Assembly (NCBI RefSeq): GCF_002797535.1
Contig: NZ_PGFD01000004.1
Span: forward strand, 124,001-188,000
DNA from: Chryseobacterium geocarposphaerae
GTDB taxonomy: Bacteria > Bacteroidota > Bacteroidia > Flavobacteriales > Weeksellaceae
DNA length: 64,000 bases
Direction: 5' to 3'
Shown here: in pieces, positions 26,881 through 33,635 of the stretch
Numbering within the stretch: position 1 is the stretch's first letter
Layout: each line of letters begins with the position of its first letter
Program-made: the position numbers and the translations under genes
Notes under the pieces: model-generated
Database searches by the model: none
Told to the model about the DNA's origin: nothing
What the model saw: the letters and a program-made list of their open reading frames with translations, nothing else

Positions 26881-26961
26881 GTGAATAGTCAATAGTGAAT
26901 TTTGTTTCACAAGGGAGTTTAAAAATTGACCAGCGAAGCGAATTGACCATTCACTATTCAC
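26881..26961. repeat. Inverted-repeat spacer in tRNA array
   Basis: GTGAATAGTCAATAGTGAA at one end and TTCACTATTCAC at the other; same family as 26324-26403. Confidence 0.7.
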
Positions 26962-26987
26962 AGTAAGTTAATTGTTTCAAAAGAGAA

Positions 26988-27058
26988 AAGAAAAGGTTTG
27001 TCGGGAGCAGAAGATCTTTACGCCAAAAACACGATATAATATAGGCAAACTTTTTCTT
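26988..27058 (+). ncRNA. Long-stem element, copy 1
   Basis: AAGAAAAGGTTTGTC and GGCAAACTTTTTCTT form a 15-bp stem with two G-U pairs. The 41-nt loop starts GGGAGCAGAAGATCTTTACG. Three other copies (27130, 27386, 27868) share TTTGTC plus the loop motif RRGCGCAGAAGWTCTT. The stem is kept by compensating changes, which points to a functional RNA. Confidence 0.6.
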
Positions 27059-27129
27059 AACTCACTTGAGGCTGGAAGATTGAAGATGGATGATGAAAAG
27101 TTTTAAACATAATATAAATTTTTAGGTAA
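27059..27129. other. Spacer in array 2
   Basis: AT-rich sequence with a short purine-rich stretch (GAGGCTGGAAGATTGAAG). No structure or gene is seen. Confidence 0.3.
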
Positions 27130-27196
27130 AATAAAGTTTGTCAAAGCGCAGAAGTTCTTATATCAAACAAAAATTAAGACAGGCTTTGTTTTTTTA
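27130..27196 (+). ncRNA. Long-stem element, copy 2
   Basis: AAAGTTTGTC (27133-27142) pairs with GACAGGCTTT (27178-27187) using two G-U pairs. The loop begins AAAGCGCAGAAGTTCTTATA. A run of T follows the 3' strand, so the element could also end transcription. Confidence 0.6.
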
Positions 27197-27277
27197 GTAG
27201 AATTTAGAATTTAGAGATAAAATATTATCCAAAAACTATCAACTATCAACTGTCAACCAGCAACTAGTTGCAAAAAC

Positions 27278-27361
27278 GATGGTTCGCCGAAGTGGAAGAG
27301 TCGGGGCGGTCTGCAAAACCGTTGCGTAAGCTGAGTGGGTTTGACTCCCATAACCATCTCA
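27278..27361 (+). tRNA. tRNA-Cys (GCA), divergent
   Basis: Acceptor GATGGTT/AACCATC is perfect. Anticodon stem GCGGT/ACCGT has loop CTGCAAA (GCA). T arm GTGGG-TTTGACT-CCCAT has an unusual T loop (TTTGACT). Discriminator T is the Cys identity base. An extended variable region (TGCGTAAGCTGA) is unusual for Cys. Confidence 0.8.
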
Positions 27362-27385
27362 AATAACTAAAATGAGATGAGTTCC

Positions 27386-27462
27386 GAAGAAAAAAAAAAG
27401 TTTGTCGAGCGAAGAAGTTCTTATATCAAACTAAAAATTAAAGACAGGCTTTGTTTTTCTTC
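27386..27462 (+). ncRNA. Long-stem element, copy 3
   Basis: GAAG, an A-run and AAAGTTTGTC pair with GACAGGCTTTGTTTTTCTTC to give a stem of about 20 bp, the longest of the four copies. The loop begins GAGCGAAGAAGTTCTTATAT. Confidence 0.6.
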
Positions 27463-27530
27463 AAAAAATTAGAAATTGGAAAGATTAGTATGAATATTAT
27501 TCATTATCAACTACTTATTGCTCATGAAAG

Positions 27531-27617
27531 GGAAGTGCGCCGGAGTTGGAGAGCCGGGGCAGACTGTAAATCTGTTGCTTCATTGCTGAATAGGTTCGAA
27601 TCCTATTACTTACACCA
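27531..27617 (+). tRNA. tRNA-Tyr (GTA), divergent
   Basis: Acceptor GGAAGTG/TACTTAC has one mismatch. Anticodon stem GCAGA/TCTGT with loop CTGTAAA (GTA). The long variable arm typical of bacterial tRNA-Tyr is present (GCTTCATTGC). T arm ATAGG-TTCGAAT-CCTAT; discriminator A with encoded CCA. Confidence 0.85.
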
Positions 27618-27620
27618 ACA

Positions 27621-27693
27621 CCACTGATAATGTAATGGCAGCATGCAGGAAATGTACTCTTGTTGTTCAGGTTCGACTCCTGGTCAGTGGTCA
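27621..27693 (+). tRNA. tRNA-like gene, apparent anticodon TGT (Thr-like)
   Basis: Acceptor CCACTGA/TCAGTGG is perfect and the T arm TCAGG-TTCGACT-CCTGG forms. The anticodon stem CAGGA/TCTTG has loop AATGTAC, in which position 33 is A instead of the universal U. That should disturb decoding, so isotype Thr is tentative. It is 3 bp after tRNA-Tyr. Confidence 0.6.
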
Positions 27694-27699
27694 AAGAAG

Positions 27700-27769
27700 G
27701 TGAATGGTGAATAATTCAATTGTCAATTTTAAAATTGACTGCAAAGCAAATTGACAATTCAGAATTCAC
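27700..27769. repeat. Inverted-repeat spacer in tRNA array
   Basis: GTGAATGGTGAATAATTC at one end and GAATTCAC at the other, with the inner pair CAATTGTCAATTTT and AAATTGACAATTC. Same spacer family. A short ORF overlapping it and the next tRNA is not a gene. Confidence 0.65.
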
Positions 27770-27778
27770 AAAAATAAC

Positions 27779-27853
27779 GCTCTATTCGTCTAACGGTTCA
27801 GGACGTCTGTCTTTCGAGCAGAAAACAAGGGTTCGATTCCCTTATAGAGTACA
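27779..27853 (+). tRNA. tRNA-Glu (TTC), divergent
   Basis: Acceptor GCTCTAT/ATAGAGT (one G-U), D arm TCGTCTAACGGTTCAGGACG in the Glu style, anticodon stem TCTGT/GCAGA with loop CTTTCGA (TTC), T arm AAGGG-TTCGATT-CCCTT. Discriminator is A. Confidence 0.85.
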
Positions 27854-27867
27854 GATTAAAAGGGAAA

Positions 27868-27942
27868 GAGGAGGTTTTGTCAAGCGCAGAAGATCTTTAC
27901 AAAAACATTACAGGCATAGTTTATAATCAGACAAGCCTTCTC
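27868..27942 (+). ncRNA. Long-stem element, copy 4
   Basis: GAGGAGGTTTTGTC pairs with GACAAGCCTTCTC with one bulge. The outer stem bases differ from copies 1-3 yet pair with each other. The loop starts AAGCGCAGAAGATCTTTACA, matching the shared loop motif. Confidence 0.6.
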
Positions 27943-27954
27943 AGACCTACATAT

Positions 27955-28051
27955 AAGTAATGAGCAATGGGTAATAAGTAATCCTGACAATGCTGAATTG
28001 TGAAATAGTAAAATTTAAAATATTACTAATTACCCATTACTAATAGCTCAT
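27955..28051. repeat. Inverted-repeat spacer, second type
   Basis: ATGAGCAATGGGTAAT and ATTACCCATTACTAATAGCTCAT face each other. A related spacer (ATGAGTAATG...CATTACCTAT) is at 28218-28290 and a decayed one at 28373-28440. Confidence 0.7.
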
Positions 28052-28057
28052 CAATCT

Positions 28058-28133
28058 GCGGGAATGGTGGAAATGGTAGACACACTTGATTTAGGCTCAA
28101 GGCTTTGGGGGTTCGAATCCCTCTTTCCGTACA
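28058..28133 (+). tRNA. tRNA-Leu (TAG) lacking the long variable arm
   Basis: Acceptor GCGGGAA/TTTCCGT, Leu-like D arm (TGGTGGAAATGGTAGACAC), anticodon stem CTTGA/TCAAG with loop TTTAGGC (TAG), T arm GGGGG-TTCGAAT-CCCTC. The variable region is only about 5 nt (GCTTT), whereas bacterial tRNA-Leu normally has a paired variable arm of 10 or more. Confidence 0.8.
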
Positions 28134-28139
28134 ACAATT

Positions 28140-28215
28140 GCCTCTCTATTCCAATTGGCAGAGAAAACGGCTTTAAACCCCGTAAAGTCCCGGTTCGAAT
28201 CTGGGGAGAGGTACA
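28140..28215 (+). tRNA. tRNA-Leu-like (TAA), divergent
   Basis: Acceptor GCCTCTC/GAGAGGT and T arm CCCGG-TTCGAAT-CTGGG form. The anticodon arm ACGGC/CCCGT has a C-C mismatch next to loop TTTAAAC (TAA). The D stem is weak and the long variable arm of Leu is missing. Confidence 0.65.
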
Positions 28216-28217
28216 AA

Positions 28218-28290
28218 ATATGAGTAATGAGTAATGTGTAATGATTAAATAAATTACGCGCCAAAATATTACTAATTACTCATTACCTAT
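28218..28290. repeat. Inverted-repeat spacer, second type
   Basis: ATGAGTAATGAGTAATG and CATTAC-type complement AATTACTCATTACC form a hairpin between tRNA-Leu (TAA) and tRNA-Phe. Confidence 0.6.
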
Positions 28291-28297
28291 AAAATTT

Positions 28298-28371
28298 GGA
28301 AGAGTGGTGTAGCAGGTCTGCACATTAGTCTGAAAAACTAAAGGTACAGGTTCGATTCCTGTCTGTTCCAC
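28298..28371 (+). tRNA. tRNA-Phe (GAA), divergent
   Basis: Acceptor GGAAGAG/CTGTTCC has one G-G mismatch. Anticodon stem TTAGT/ACTAA with loop CTGAAAA (GAA). T arm ACAGG-TTCGATT-CCTGT, discriminator A, CCA not encoded. Confidence 0.82.
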
Positions 28372-28446
28372 GAAATATGGATAATCAATAATGTACAATG
28401 AGTAATAACTCAAAACTCATAATTAATAACTTATAACTAAAAAAAC

Positions 28447-28521
28447 TGATTCATAGTGTAATTGGTCAGCACACAAGACTTTGACTCTTGTTGTTCAGGT
28501 TCGAGTCCTGATGAATCAACA
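28447..28521 (+). tRNA. tRNA-Gln (TTG), divergent
   Basis: Acceptor TGATTCA/TGAATCA is perfect and has the weak T1-A72 pair typical of tRNA-Gln. Anticodon stem CAAGA/TCTTG with loop CTTTGAC (TTG), T arm TCAGG-TTCGAGT-CCTGA. Last gene of array 2. Confidence 0.87.
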
Positions 28522-28532
28522 AATTTCGCATT

Positions 28533-28630
28533 AAGAGAAACTCTGTGTTCTTAGCTGAGTGAAACGCCTTTGCGAACTTAAAAACGGATAGTAGTAAAAA
28601 AACTTAGCGCACTTTGCGTTAAAACAAATA
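28533..28630. repeat. Dispersed repeat upstream of ykuK-like gene
   Basis: It contains GTGAAACGCC-TTTGCGAACTTAAAA and CTTAGCGCAC-TTTGCGTTAAAA, the same blocks as at about 2030-2105 and 5700-5795. The repeat directly precedes the next gene and may contain its promoter. Confidence 0.6.
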
Positions 28631-28659
28631 TTTAAACAAAGACAAAACATGTAGAAAAA

Positions 28660-29145
28660 ATGGAAACGCAACAACAAACATGGCAGAACATGACCGGAAA
28701 AATTTTCCAACAGTCTATCACACAGTTGGTAGAAGAAGCCATCATCCGCGAACAGGCCAATGGACATCGACTGAAAGTATGTGTGGGTTCAGACTCTCAC
28801 GTTTATGGGGATGCCATTAATTATGCTACGGCAGTTGTCTTTATTCGTGAGGGAAAAGGAGCGTTTACCTTTATCAGAAAAGAAAGAGAAATACAGAGTA
28901 TCAGTATCAAAGAGCGTATGCTGAACGAGGTGAACAAATCCGTAGAAATCGCTTATGCAATTTGCTCTATTCTGGAAACTTATGATGTGGAAATGGAGGT
29001 ACACGCAGACATAAACACTGATCCGGATTTCAAATCCAATGTTGCTTTGAGAGATGCAATGGGTTACATTCTGGGAATGGGATATGTGTTTAAAGCAAAA
29101 CCTTATGCATTCGCAAGTTCAAATTGTGCTGATATGATGGTGTAA
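28660..29145 (+). CDS. YkuK-family RNase H-like protein
   Basis: The 161-aa protein of the YkuK/DUF458 family has the RNase H-like fold. VCVGSDSHVYGDAINYATAV supplies the first acidic residue, and VEMEVHADINTDPDFKSN the next ones. The C terminus YVFKAKPYAFASSNCADMMV is typical. The fold suggests nuclease activity on RNA or RNA-DNA hybrids, not proven. It lies 138 bp after tRNA-Gln and begins the run of RNA-processing genes. Confidence 0.85.
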   Translation: METQQQTWQNMTGKIFQQSITQLVEEAIIREQANGHRLKVCVGSDSHVYGDAINYATAVVFIREGKGAFTFIRKEREIQSISIKERMLNEVNKSVEIAYAICSILETYDVEMEVHADINTDPDFKSNVALRDAMGYILGMGYVFKAKPYAFASSNCADMMV

Positions 29146-29256
29146 AATAGCTGGAAGTGGGATGATGGATGCAGGAAGTTTAAAATGCTTCGATTGCTTC
29201 CATCCTCCAGCTTCTAACTTCCATCCAAAAAAGTAATAACCTTAAAACTAATAACC

Positions 29257-30033
29257 ATGTATTTTTTAATTCAGGCTAATGTATATTTAGATCCCGATCA
29301 TTATAAAATTTTCGATGCTTTGGAAGAATTAAATATTGATTATAGCGTAATTAATATTCCTCCAACTGCAGAGAAAATCGATTTTGAAACAGACAGAAAA
29401 GATGTTTTCGTATATGGTTCGGTAACGATTGCTAGATTGGCAAAACAAAATATCGATTGGTTTCCAGGTTCTTTTTACGAAGGCAATCATTTGTATGAAG
29501 TGTATTCTCAATATTATGGCGAAAACCTTTTGAATCACAAAGTTTCCGTTCACAAAATTTCTGAAGAACTGATTTGGAAAAAAGATGAGCTTAAATTCAT
29601 TAAACCTTACAATGAAGCGAAAATTTTTACAGGAAAAGTTTTCAATGAAGCGGAATGGAAAGACTTTGTTTTTGAAGCATTGGAAAATCAATCCAACAGA
29701 ATTACAGAAGATTCTTTGGTTCAGATTTCCGAAGCAAAACGGACAATAAAAGAAGCAAGAATTTGGATTGTTGGCGGACAAATAATCGATGCAGGATATT
29801 ATAAATTCAATGATAATACTCCTTTCGAAGAAAAAGTTTCGGAAGGCGGATTGAGTTTCGCTAATGAAATGATTCAATTGTTCAATCTTGAAGAAGCTTT
29901 TGTAATGGATATTTGTTTAACAGATGAAGGCTGGAAAATTGTTGAAATCAATTGTATTAACAGCTCCGGATTTTATCCGAATACGAATGTGAAAAGTATT
30001 ATCAAAGCTTTGAATATCTACTTTTCAAATTAG
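29257..30033 (+). CDS. ATP-grasp domain protein (DUF4343 type)
   Basis: The 258-aa product has an N-terminal pre-ATP-grasp part (YFLIQANVYLDPDHYKIFDA) and an ATP-grasp fold with KRTIKEARIWIVGGQIIDAG and the Mg/ATP site VMDICLTDEGWKIVEINCIN. ATP-grasp enzymes form amide/thioester bonds or ligate through acyl phosphates, and this subgroup is known next to RNA ligases. It is 12 bp before the receiver-like gene, so they share an operon. Confidence 0.8.
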   Translation: MYFLIQANVYLDPDHYKIFDALEELNIDYSVINIPPTAEKIDFETDRKDVFVYGSVTIARLAKQNIDWFPGSFYEGNHLYEVYSQYYGENLLNHKVSVHKISEELIWKKDELKFIKPYNEAKIFTGKVFNEAEWKDFVFEALENQSNRITEDSLVQISEAKRTIKEARIWIVGGQIIDAGYYKFNDNTPFEEKVSEGGLSFANEMIQLFNLEEAFVMDICLTDEGWKIVEINCINSSGFYPNTNVKSIIKALNIYFSN

Positions 30034-30044
30034 AAAATAAAACA

Positions 30045-30416
30045 ATGAAAATGACAAAAAGATTATTGTTTCTGGATGATATAAGATACCCGATTGAAGC
30101 GTATCATTATACCCAACAGGACATTTTCCTCAGAAACGACTGGCATATTGTTCGGAATTACGAGCAGTTTGTCAACAGGATTTTGGAAAAAGGACTTCCG
30201 GAGATGATCTCTTTTGATCATGATCTGGCTGATGAACATTATCTGAAACAGGATTCTCAGGAATTTGTTGAGAAAACAGGATACGACTGTGCCAAATGGC
30301 TGGTAGAATATTGTATGGATTATTATCTGGAGCTTCCAGAATTTTACTGTCATTCCATGAATCCTGTTGGAAAGGAAAATATTGAAAGTCTTTTAAAAAA
30401 CTTTAAAAATTTGTAA
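30045..30416 (+). CDS. Cyclic-phosphate-processing receiver-like protein
   Basis: This 123-aa protein of receiver-like fold has LFLDDIRYPIEAYHYTQ at the start, MISFDHDLADEHYL in the middle, then TGYDCAKWLVEYCMD and a C-terminal CHSMNPVGKENIESLL. It lacks the features of two-component receivers and matches the cPRD-type family predicted to process 2',3'-cyclic phosphates of broken RNA. It fits an RNA-repair operon: end healing before ligation. The stop codon overlaps the next start. Confidence 0.78.
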   Translation: MKMTKRLLFLDDIRYPIEAYHYTQQDIFLRNDWHIVRNYEQFVNRILEKGLPEMISFDHDLADEHYLKQDSQEFVEKTGYDCAKWLVEYCMDYYLELPEFYCHSMNPVGKENIESLLKNFKNL

Positions 30417-30973
30417 TGGACATTTTTAGATTAATGAAGGATATAAAAACGCATTTGAAACTCAGTTTTGATGAGGTCAACAGATGGTTTGATAAAGATA
30501 ATGAAATATTGAATTTTCAGCCTTCAAACGGAGGCTGGACGATTCGACAGATTTTAGAACATATTTATCTCACGAACTTTTATTTGTTGATTTTAATCGA
30601 AAAAGGTTCAAAAAAAGCAATGCGTAATTATCTCGATCTTGATTTAAATCTTGAAATAGAAAATTACAGTTTCAGTCAGGATAAGTTTGAAAAAGTGGGT
30701 AAGTATGGTGCTTTCGAATGGATAAGACCGGAGCATATGGAGCCGAAAGGAGAATTGAATTTAACTGAAATCAGAAGTTTAATCTCTCAACAATATCATC
30801 AGTGTTTAAATTATTTAGACTTGATGAAAAATGGTGAAGGTCTTCTCTGCAAAACAACCATGACGGTAAATGAACTCGGGAAAATCAATGTGTACGAATA
30901 CATTTATTTCCTTTCACTCCATGCTCAAAGACATCTTACTCAGATGACAAATAATGAATTAGAAGTGATTTGA
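30416..30973 (+). CDS. DinB-superfamily protein
   Basis: The 185-aa four-helix protein of DinB/YfiT type has the conserved His pattern GGWTIRQILEHIYLTNFYLLI near residue 40 and SLHAQRHLTQMTN near the C terminus. These supply the metal ligands. DinB-like proteins are metal-dependent thiol transferases or hydrolases of unclear roles. It overlaps the receiver-like gene by one base and ends before a perfect palindrome. Confidence 0.82.
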   Translation: MDIFRLMKDIKTHLKLSFDEVNRWFDKDNEILNFQPSNGGWTIRQILEHIYLTNFYLLILIEKGSKKAMRNYLDLDLNLEIENYSFSQDKFEKVGKYGAFEWIRPEHMEPKGELNLTEIRSLISQQYHQCLNYLDLMKNGEGLLCKTTMTVNELGKINVYEYIYFLSLHAQRHLTQMTNNELEVI

Positions 30974-31005
30974 ATACTTGGATTGTCTTTTTTCAAACAG
31001 TGGTG

Positions 31006-31039
31006 AAACCTCACAGGTTTTCAAAACCTGTGAGGTTTT
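31006..31039. terminator. Perfect palindrome/terminator
   Basis: AAACCTCACAGGTTTT pairs with AAAACCTGTGAGGTTT around CAA-sized loop and is followed by T-rich sequence. Such palindromes are also dispersed repeats in flavobacteria. It separates the DinB and RNA ligase genes. Confidence 0.8.
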
Positions 31040-31067
31040 AAGTAAAAACAATTTAAAAATTTAAAAA

Positions 31068-32084
31068 ATGATTTTCAAAACATATAACTCTATAGAAAAT
31101 GCTTACCAGACTCGCGTGATCGATCAGATTAAGATGCAAGGGTTTGGGGATGAGGTTTTCATCGTGCAGGAGAAGGTTCACGGGGCAAATTTCTCTTTCT
31201 TTACCGACGGAAAGGAAATTAAAATCGGAAAAAGGACCGCTTTCATTGAAAAAGATGAAAAGTTCTTCAATGCACATCAGATTTTAGAACGTTACAGAAA
31301 AAAAGTAATAGAAGTTTTCGGAAGAGTGAAAACAACGTATCCCGATGTTGAAACTGTAGTAATTTACGGTGAATTATTCGGTGGCGGTTACAAACACAAA
31401 GAAGTCGAAGCTGTAAAAGATGCAGTGAAGGTGCAGAAAGGTATTGAATATGCACCTTACAACGAGTTTTACGCATTCGACATCAAATTGAACGGAACTA
31501 CTTATTTGGATACGGATTTAGTGAATCAAATTTTTGAGGAAACCGGGTTTTTCTATGCAAAGATTCTATTTCAGGGAACTTTAGAAGAGGCTTTGAAGTT
31601 TCCGAATGTTTTCGATTCTAAAATTCCGGATTGGTTGGGATTACCGGAACTCGAGAACAATATGTGCGAAGGAACCATCGTGAAAACTTTGAAAACCAGA
31701 TATTTTGGAAATGGCTCAAGAGTCATTTTGAAAAATAAAAATGAAAAATGGGTTGAAAAATCTAAAGTAGTAAGAAAACAGAATAAATCAGCTCAAAAAC
31801 AAATCAGCTTTAGCGAAAAAGCTCAAAATATTTGGGAAGAAATCCAAAAATATGCAACTGTAAACAGGTTGAATAATGTTGTCAGCAAGATTGGCGAATT
31901 TGAACCCAAAATGATTGGTAAAGTGATCGGTCTTTTTGCACAGGATATTTTAGAGGATTTTGAAAAAGATTTTCCTGAGGTTTTCACAACCATTGAAAAA
32001 GAAGAACATAAAAGGATCAACAAAAAGTTGAATTCTTTAGTCATTGATATGGTAAAAGAAGAATTAATGACAGTAAAAGTATAG
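31068..32084 (+). CDS. Rnl2-type ATP-dependent RNA ligase
   Basis: The 338-aa protein has the nucleotidyltransferase motif I K36-V-H-G-A-N (EKVHGANFSF) with Lys36 as the AMP acceptor. Motif III reads YGELFGG, motif IV MCEGTIVK and motif V VILKNKNEKWVEKSK. This matches T4 Rnl2 family ligases that seal 3'-OH/5'-PO4 nicks in duplex RNA. The C-terminal 90 residues are a helical extension. With the cyclic-phosphate-processing and ATP-grasp genes it forms an RNA-repair set. Confidence 0.92.
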   Translation: MIFKTYNSIENAYQTRVIDQIKMQGFGDEVFIVQEKVHGANFSFFTDGKEIKIGKRTAFIEKDEKFFNAHQILERYRKKVIEVFGRVKTTYPDVETVVIYGELFGGGYKHKEVEAVKDAVKVQKGIEYAPYNEFYAFDIKLNGTTYLDTDLVNQIFEETGFFYAKILFQGTLEEALKFPNVFDSKIPDWLGLPELENNMCEGTIVKTLKTRYFGNGSRVILKNKNEKWVEKSKVVRKQNKSAQKQISFSEKAQNIWEEIQKYATVNRLNNVVSKIGEFEPKMIGKVIGLFAQDILEDFEKDFPEVFTTIEKEEHKRINKKLNSLVIDMVKEELMTVKV

Positions 32085-32160
32085 TTTCGGTAATTATTAT
32101 CGAAACTTTTTTACATGTTAAATTGAACCATAAATTTCTTGATTTAATGTGTAGAAAGTT

Positions 32161-32238
32161 TGTCATTCTGACGAAGGAAGAATCTCTGCGTTATGTATTA
32201 GAGATTCTTCATTCCACTTTGTTCCATTCAGAATGACA
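32161..32238. repeat. Dispersed inverted repeat
   Basis: TGTCATTCTGACGAAGG and CATTCAGAATGACA bound AGAATCTC / GAGATTCTT arms, so the element forms a long hairpin. A diverged copy is at 38556-38647. It is a MITE-like intergenic repeat. Confidence 0.75.
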
Positions 32239-32292
32239 GTTTTGGCATGGAATTAAAATAAAAATTACAGAAGTTTTGAAAATTATTTTTAC

Positions 32293-32329
32293 TGTGTAAA
32301 TAGAATGCGTACTGTTGGTTTTACCTTTG
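32293..32329 (+). promoter_or_regulatory. Shared operator/promoter, copy 2 (exonuclease pair)
   Basis: TGTGTA-N7-TGCGTA (32293-32311) is followed after 10 bp by the -7 box TACCTTTG (32322-32329). It is the same arrangement as at 12835, 38823 and 41597. Confidence 0.72.
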
Positions 32330-32442
32330 CAAAGCTTTAGCAGCAACGTCAATTCTTCTTCAAAGAACTTCTTCCTAATTCTCCTTCAACCAAAAAGAAC
32401 CCAATGTAATGAGTGAAAACAAGTAGAATTAAATTAATCAAA

Positions 32443-32988
32443 ATGAAAACAACTAATGAAATAATAATCATCGATCTCGAAGCCACATGTTGGGAAAACG
32501 ACAGAATTCCTATTGGGCAAAAAGTCGATATCATAGAAATAGGAATTTGCGAATTAAACAGAACAACAAAAGCAATTTCCAAGAAACAGAGCATTTACGT
32601 AATTCCCGAAAGATCTAGGATCAGTAGATTTTGTACAGACCTTACCGGGATTACTCCACAACTTATCGAAGAAAAAGGAATCTATTTCGAAGAAGCCTGT
32701 GAGAAAATAAAGAATGAATACCATTCTTCTCAGCTTACCTGGGCTGGTTTCGGAAGTTTTGATCAGGAACAGATCATGGAGCAGTGTGATTATCTGGGTA
32801 TTGAAAATCCTTTTTCAGAAAATTATATCAACGTGATGCATCAGTTTAAAAATTATAACGGACTTCATAAAATGATGGGGCTGAAAAGAGCTTTAAAGTT
32901 TCTGAATATGAATTTTGAAGGCAATCATCACAGTGGAGCAGATGATGCTTATAATGCCGCAAAGATTTTAAAAGAAATTTTACGGTAA
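32443..32988 (+). CDS. DEDDh 3'-5' exonuclease, copy 1
   Basis: The 181-aa exonuclease (from the ATG that aligns with its paralogue; a longer frame begins at 32413) has motif I IIIDLEATCW, motif II AGFGSFDQEQ and motif III HHSGADDAYNAAKIL, the DEDDh set of the RNase T/oligoribonuclease/KapD group. It likely trims 3' ends of RNA. It sits under the shared operator and 26 bp before a second copy. The paralogues share roughly half their residues. Confidence 0.85.
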   Translation: MKTTNEIIIIDLEATCWENDRIPIGQKVDIIEIGICELNRTTKAISKKQSIYVIPERSRISRFCTDLTGITPQLIEEKGIYFEEACEKIKNEYHSSQLTWAGFGSFDQEQIMEQCDYLGIENPFSENYINVMHQFKNYNGLHKMMGLKRALKFLNMNFEGNHHSGADDAYNAAKILKEILR

Positions 32989-33014
32989 ATTTTTAACAAT
33001 AAATAATTAAAAAA

Positions 33015-33563
33015 GTGAAAACAACAGACAATATATTAATTATAGACCTCGAAGCCACGTGTTGGAACGACCGGCCGCCGAGAGGTCAGGAAAGCGAAAT
33101 TATTGAAATCGGAGTTTGTATTATGAATGCAAAAACCGGTAAGATTTCCCAAAATGAGGGGATTTTAGTAAAACCTCAATTTTCAAAAGTGAGTCCGTTT
33201 TGTACGGAACTGACTTCCATTACCCAGAAAATGCTTGATGATGAGGGGATTTTGCTGGAAGATGCGTTAGATATTCTGAGAGCGGAATACGATTCTGAAG
33301 ACCTGACCTGGGCAAGTTATGGAAACTACGATCTGAACATGCTTCAAAATCAGGCAAGAAGATTCAATGTCGATTATCCTTTGAGTGAAGACCATATTAA
33401 CGTGAAAACCTTATTCGGAGAATTGCATCCGACGGTTCGCAAAAGTGTCGGGATGGCAAGAGCATTGGGTGAACTGAATCTCAAGCTTGAAGGTACACAT
33501 CACAGAGGTGTGGATGACGCTAAGAATATTGCGAAAATTTTACATTGGTGTCTGCAGCAGTAA
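33015..33563 (+). CDS. DEDDh 3'-5' exonuclease, copy 2
   Basis: The 182-aa product begins at a GTG codon. It has LIIDLEATCW, YGNYDLNMLQ and THHRGVDDAKNIAKIL, giving a full DEDDh active site. It is clearly a tandem duplicate of the preceding gene, in the same operon. Different substrate loops (WNDRPPRGQES against WENDRIPIGQK) suggest some divergence. Confidence 0.87.
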   Translation: MKTTDNILIIDLEATCWNDRPPRGQESEIIEIGVCIMNAKTGKISQNEGILVKPQFSKVSPFCTELTSITQKMLDDEGILLEDALDILRAEYDSEDLTWASYGNYDLNMLQNQARRFNVDYPLSEDHINVKTLFGELHPTVRKSVGMARALGELNLKLEGTHHRGVDDAKNIAKILHWCLQQ

Positions 33564-33591
33564 TGCAACAATTGAGCAGTACAATCTATAA

Positions 33592-33624
33592 CAAAAACTC
33601 CCTTACGAAAAAGGGAGTTTTATT
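33592..33624. terminator. Bidirectional terminator
   Basis: AAAACTCCCTT and AAGGGAGTTTT form a perfect stem between the convergent exonuclease and DUF4249 genes. Confidence 0.85.
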
Positions 33625-33635
33625 TAATTTAAATG

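Noticed and set aside
26680..26961. Minus-strand ORFs of 93 and 69 aa over the tRNA array
   Set aside because: They run through tRNA genes on the opposite strand, and peptides of this sort (SKIRTCDLPRPRRVNN) are a well-known false call from antisense tRNA sequence.
27720..27926. 68-aa plus-strand ORF
   Set aside because: It overlaps an inverted-repeat spacer, tRNA-Glu and the fourth long-stem element; no coding signature.
26245..28521. Possible CRISPR array, because of regularly spaced repeats
   Set aside because: The repeating units are tRNA genes and imperfect inverted repeats of different length; there are no identical short direct repeats and no cas genes.
32161..32238. Insertion-sequence end
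   Set aside because: There is no transposase gene; the element is a short palindromic repeat with a second diverged copy at 38556, typical of dispersed non-autonomous repeats.
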